Source of the DNA: Immundisolibacter sp.
Lineage (GTDB): Bacteria; Pseudomonadota; Gammaproteobacteria; Immundisolibacterales; Immundisolibacteraceae
NCBI RefSeq assembly: GCF_041601295.1
Contig: NZ_JBFIII010000131.1
Location: 1 to 5,881 of the forward strand
DNA: 5,881 nucleotides
Direction: 5' to 3'
Part shown: piece after piece, positions 5,005-5,881 of the stretch
How the letters are laid out: each line of letters starts with the position of its first letter
How positions within the stretch are numbered: the stretch's first letter is position 1
The notes under the pieces: generated by a model
The model's database searches: none
Told to the model about the DNA's origin: nothing
Seen by the model: the letters and a program-made list of their open reading frames with translations, nothing else
Program-made: the position numbers and the translations under genes

Positions 5005-5797
5005 GGCAAACCCGGATTCGAACACCGTGGTGGCGGTCAGCCGCCATGGCCCGGTGGCGCTGCTGGAACTGGCCCGGCCGGAGAAGTTCAACTGCCTTAA
5101 CTCGGCCGTGCACCAGGCGATCGAGACCGCCCTCGACGCCGCCGAAGCCGACCCCACCTGCCGGGCGCTGCTGATCGCCGCTCAAGGCAAACATTTTTGT
5201 ACCGGCGCCGATCTGGCAGAAGTGCAGGGCCTGCGCGCCGCCGGCCGCTTTGACGAGTTCATTGCCCTGGGCCATCGCGTGCTGTGCCGGCTGGAAGCCT
5301 CGCCGCTGCCGGTGGTGATCGCCGTGCAGGGCCTGTGTCTGGCCGGTGGCATAGAACTGGCGCTGGCCGGCGACGTCATCCTAGCTGGCGAGGGCGCCAA
5401 ACTCGGCGACCAGCACGCGCAGTTCGGTCTGGTGCCCGGCTGGGGCGGCAGTCAGCGTTTGCCACGGCGCGTTGGTCAGGCGCGCGCGCTCGACCTGATG
5501 TTCTCCGCCCGCTGGCTGTCAGCCAAGGAAGCCCAGGACTGGGGTTTGGTGGCGCAGGTAATCCCGGACGCCGAGCTGCGCGAACGAGCCCTGGACTACT
5601 GCACCACGCTGGCCACCCGTAGCCGGCCCGGCCTGGCCGCCATGAAGCGCCTGGCCCGTGAAGGTGCCGACCTGCCGCTGGCCGACGCGTTGGCGCTGGA
5701 GCAGCGCCTGGCGCTCGAAGCCATGGCCGGGCCGGACGTCGACGAGGGTCTCACGGCTTTCGTTGCGCGGCGCCCGCCGCGGTTCCAGTCCAGCTGA
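4997..5797 (+). CDS. Enoyl-CoA hydratase/isomerase (crotonase) family protein
   Basis: Crotonase-fold enzyme acting on an acyl-CoA thioester, probably the next step after the overlapping dehydrogenase (hydration or isomerisation of the enoyl-CoA); cytosolic. The 266-residue product has the oxyanion-hole blocks KHFCTGADLAEV (65-76) and GLCLAGGIELALAGDVILA (112-130), then LGDQHAQFGLVPGWGGSQRLPRRVG (136-158) and a C-terminal trimerisation region with ALATRS-like TLATRSRPGLAAMKRL. Glu120 matches catalytic Glu144 of rat mitochondrial hydratase, but the second catalytic Glu (Glu164, in FGQPEI) reads as His140 in LGDQHAQF. Many family members with one Glu are isomerases, hydrolases or other lyases, so simple hydratase activity is not assured. 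ATG 4997 lies inside the end of the dehydrogenase gene and has only a weak Shine-Dalgarno, so translational coupling is likely. Its stop is 31 bp from a converging gene's stop. Confidence 0.92.
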   Translation: MPEANPDSNTVVAVSRHGPVALLELARPEKFNCLNSAVHQAIETALDAAEADPTCRALLIAAQGKHFCTGADLAEVQGLRAAGRFDEFIALGHRVLCRLEASPLPVVIAVQGLCLAGGIELALAGDVILAGEGAKLGDQHAQFGLVPGWGGSQRLPRRVGQARALDLMFSARWLSAKEAQDWGLVAQVIPDAELRERALDYCTTLATRSRPGLAAMKRLAREGADLPLADALALEQRLALEAMAGPDVDEGLTAFVARRPPRFQSS

Positions 5798-5828
5798 CGC
5801 CGCCGGCCTCAATCGGTTGCCTCACCTC

Positions 5829-5881
5829 TCACACAAACCAGAACCAGGTGACCACCGCAAACAGCGGCAGCAGCACCACGC
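5829..5881 (-). CDS. C-terminal end of a probable membrane protein, partial
   Basis: Reading leftward from the right edge, one minus-strand frame gives VVLLPLFAVVTWFWFV followed by TGA (5831-5829). The strongly hydrophobic, Trp/Phe-rich run looks like a terminal transmembrane helix of an inner-membrane protein. It would converge on the crotonase gene with a 31-bp gap that holds no obvious terminator. The other two minus frames also end in stops here but give Cys- or Ala/Gly-rich peptides that look less natural. With 16 codons visible, no family can be named. Confidence 0.4.
   Translation of the reverse strand, partial: VVLLPLFAVVTWFWFV

Noticed and set aside
3481..5157. 558-codon open frame on the minus strand
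   Set aside because: It is an antisense shadow of the peroxiredoxin, dehydrogenase and crotonase genes, all of which have clear family motifs on the plus strand; long antisense frames are common in GC-rich coding DNA and its translation shows no recognisable domain.

Overview
This is a GC-rich stretch (roughly two thirds G+C by eye, not counted) of chromosomal-type DNA from a proteobacterium, most likely a gammaproteobacterium. The grounds are an FNR/Anr-type oxygen regulator, an AcpH-type acyl-carrier-protein phosphodiesterase and a thioesterase very close in motif layout to E. coli YdiI/MenI. GTG and TTG starts and 4-8 bp gene overlaps are common. I see no rRNA, tRNA, CRISPR array, transposase or phage gene, and I could not identify a wholly new system.

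Layout. Positions 1-593 (minus strand) hold the 5' two thirds or more of an fnr/anr-like gene that runs off the left edge. Positions 594-751 are a compact divergent control region: a good sigma70-type promoter for the fnr-like gene (perfect TTGACA, 17 bp spacer, GATAAC), an extended -10-like element facing right, and a perfect 18-bp palindrome at 706-723 that is not explained by either gene. From 752 rightward all complete genes are on the plus strand: acpH (752-1354), a class I SAM-dependent O-methyltransferase (1432-2037), an NRDE/TANGO2-family protein (2057-2830), a hotdog acyl-CoA thioesterase (2827-3264) and a Prx5-type peroxiredoxin (3291-3773). A GTAG-plus-hairpin element at 3791-3819, resembling a REP sequence, separates this group from a second unit: an acyl-CoA dehydrogenase (3850-5004) overlapped by a crotonase-superfamily protein (4997-5797). 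The last 53 bases encode, on the minus strand, what looks like the hydrophobic C-terminus of a membrane protein converging on the crotonase gene.

How the genes may work together. The 1432-3264 block is tightly packed (19-bp gap, then a 4-bp ATGA overlap) and probably one transcript, possibly including the peroxiredoxin after a 26-bp gap; its members have no obvious single pathway. The dehydrogenase/crotonase pair is translationally coupled and looks like two successive beta-oxidation-style steps on an acyl-CoA. Both enzymes depart from textbook active sites: the usual catalytic Glu of the dehydrogenase reads as Asp and its flavin-covering Trp motif is lost, and the second catalytic Glu of the crotonase reads as His. 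This suggests an atypical, perhaps alicyclic or branched, acyl-CoA substrate rather than ordinary fatty acids. These comparisons use family motifs from memory, not alignments or searches.
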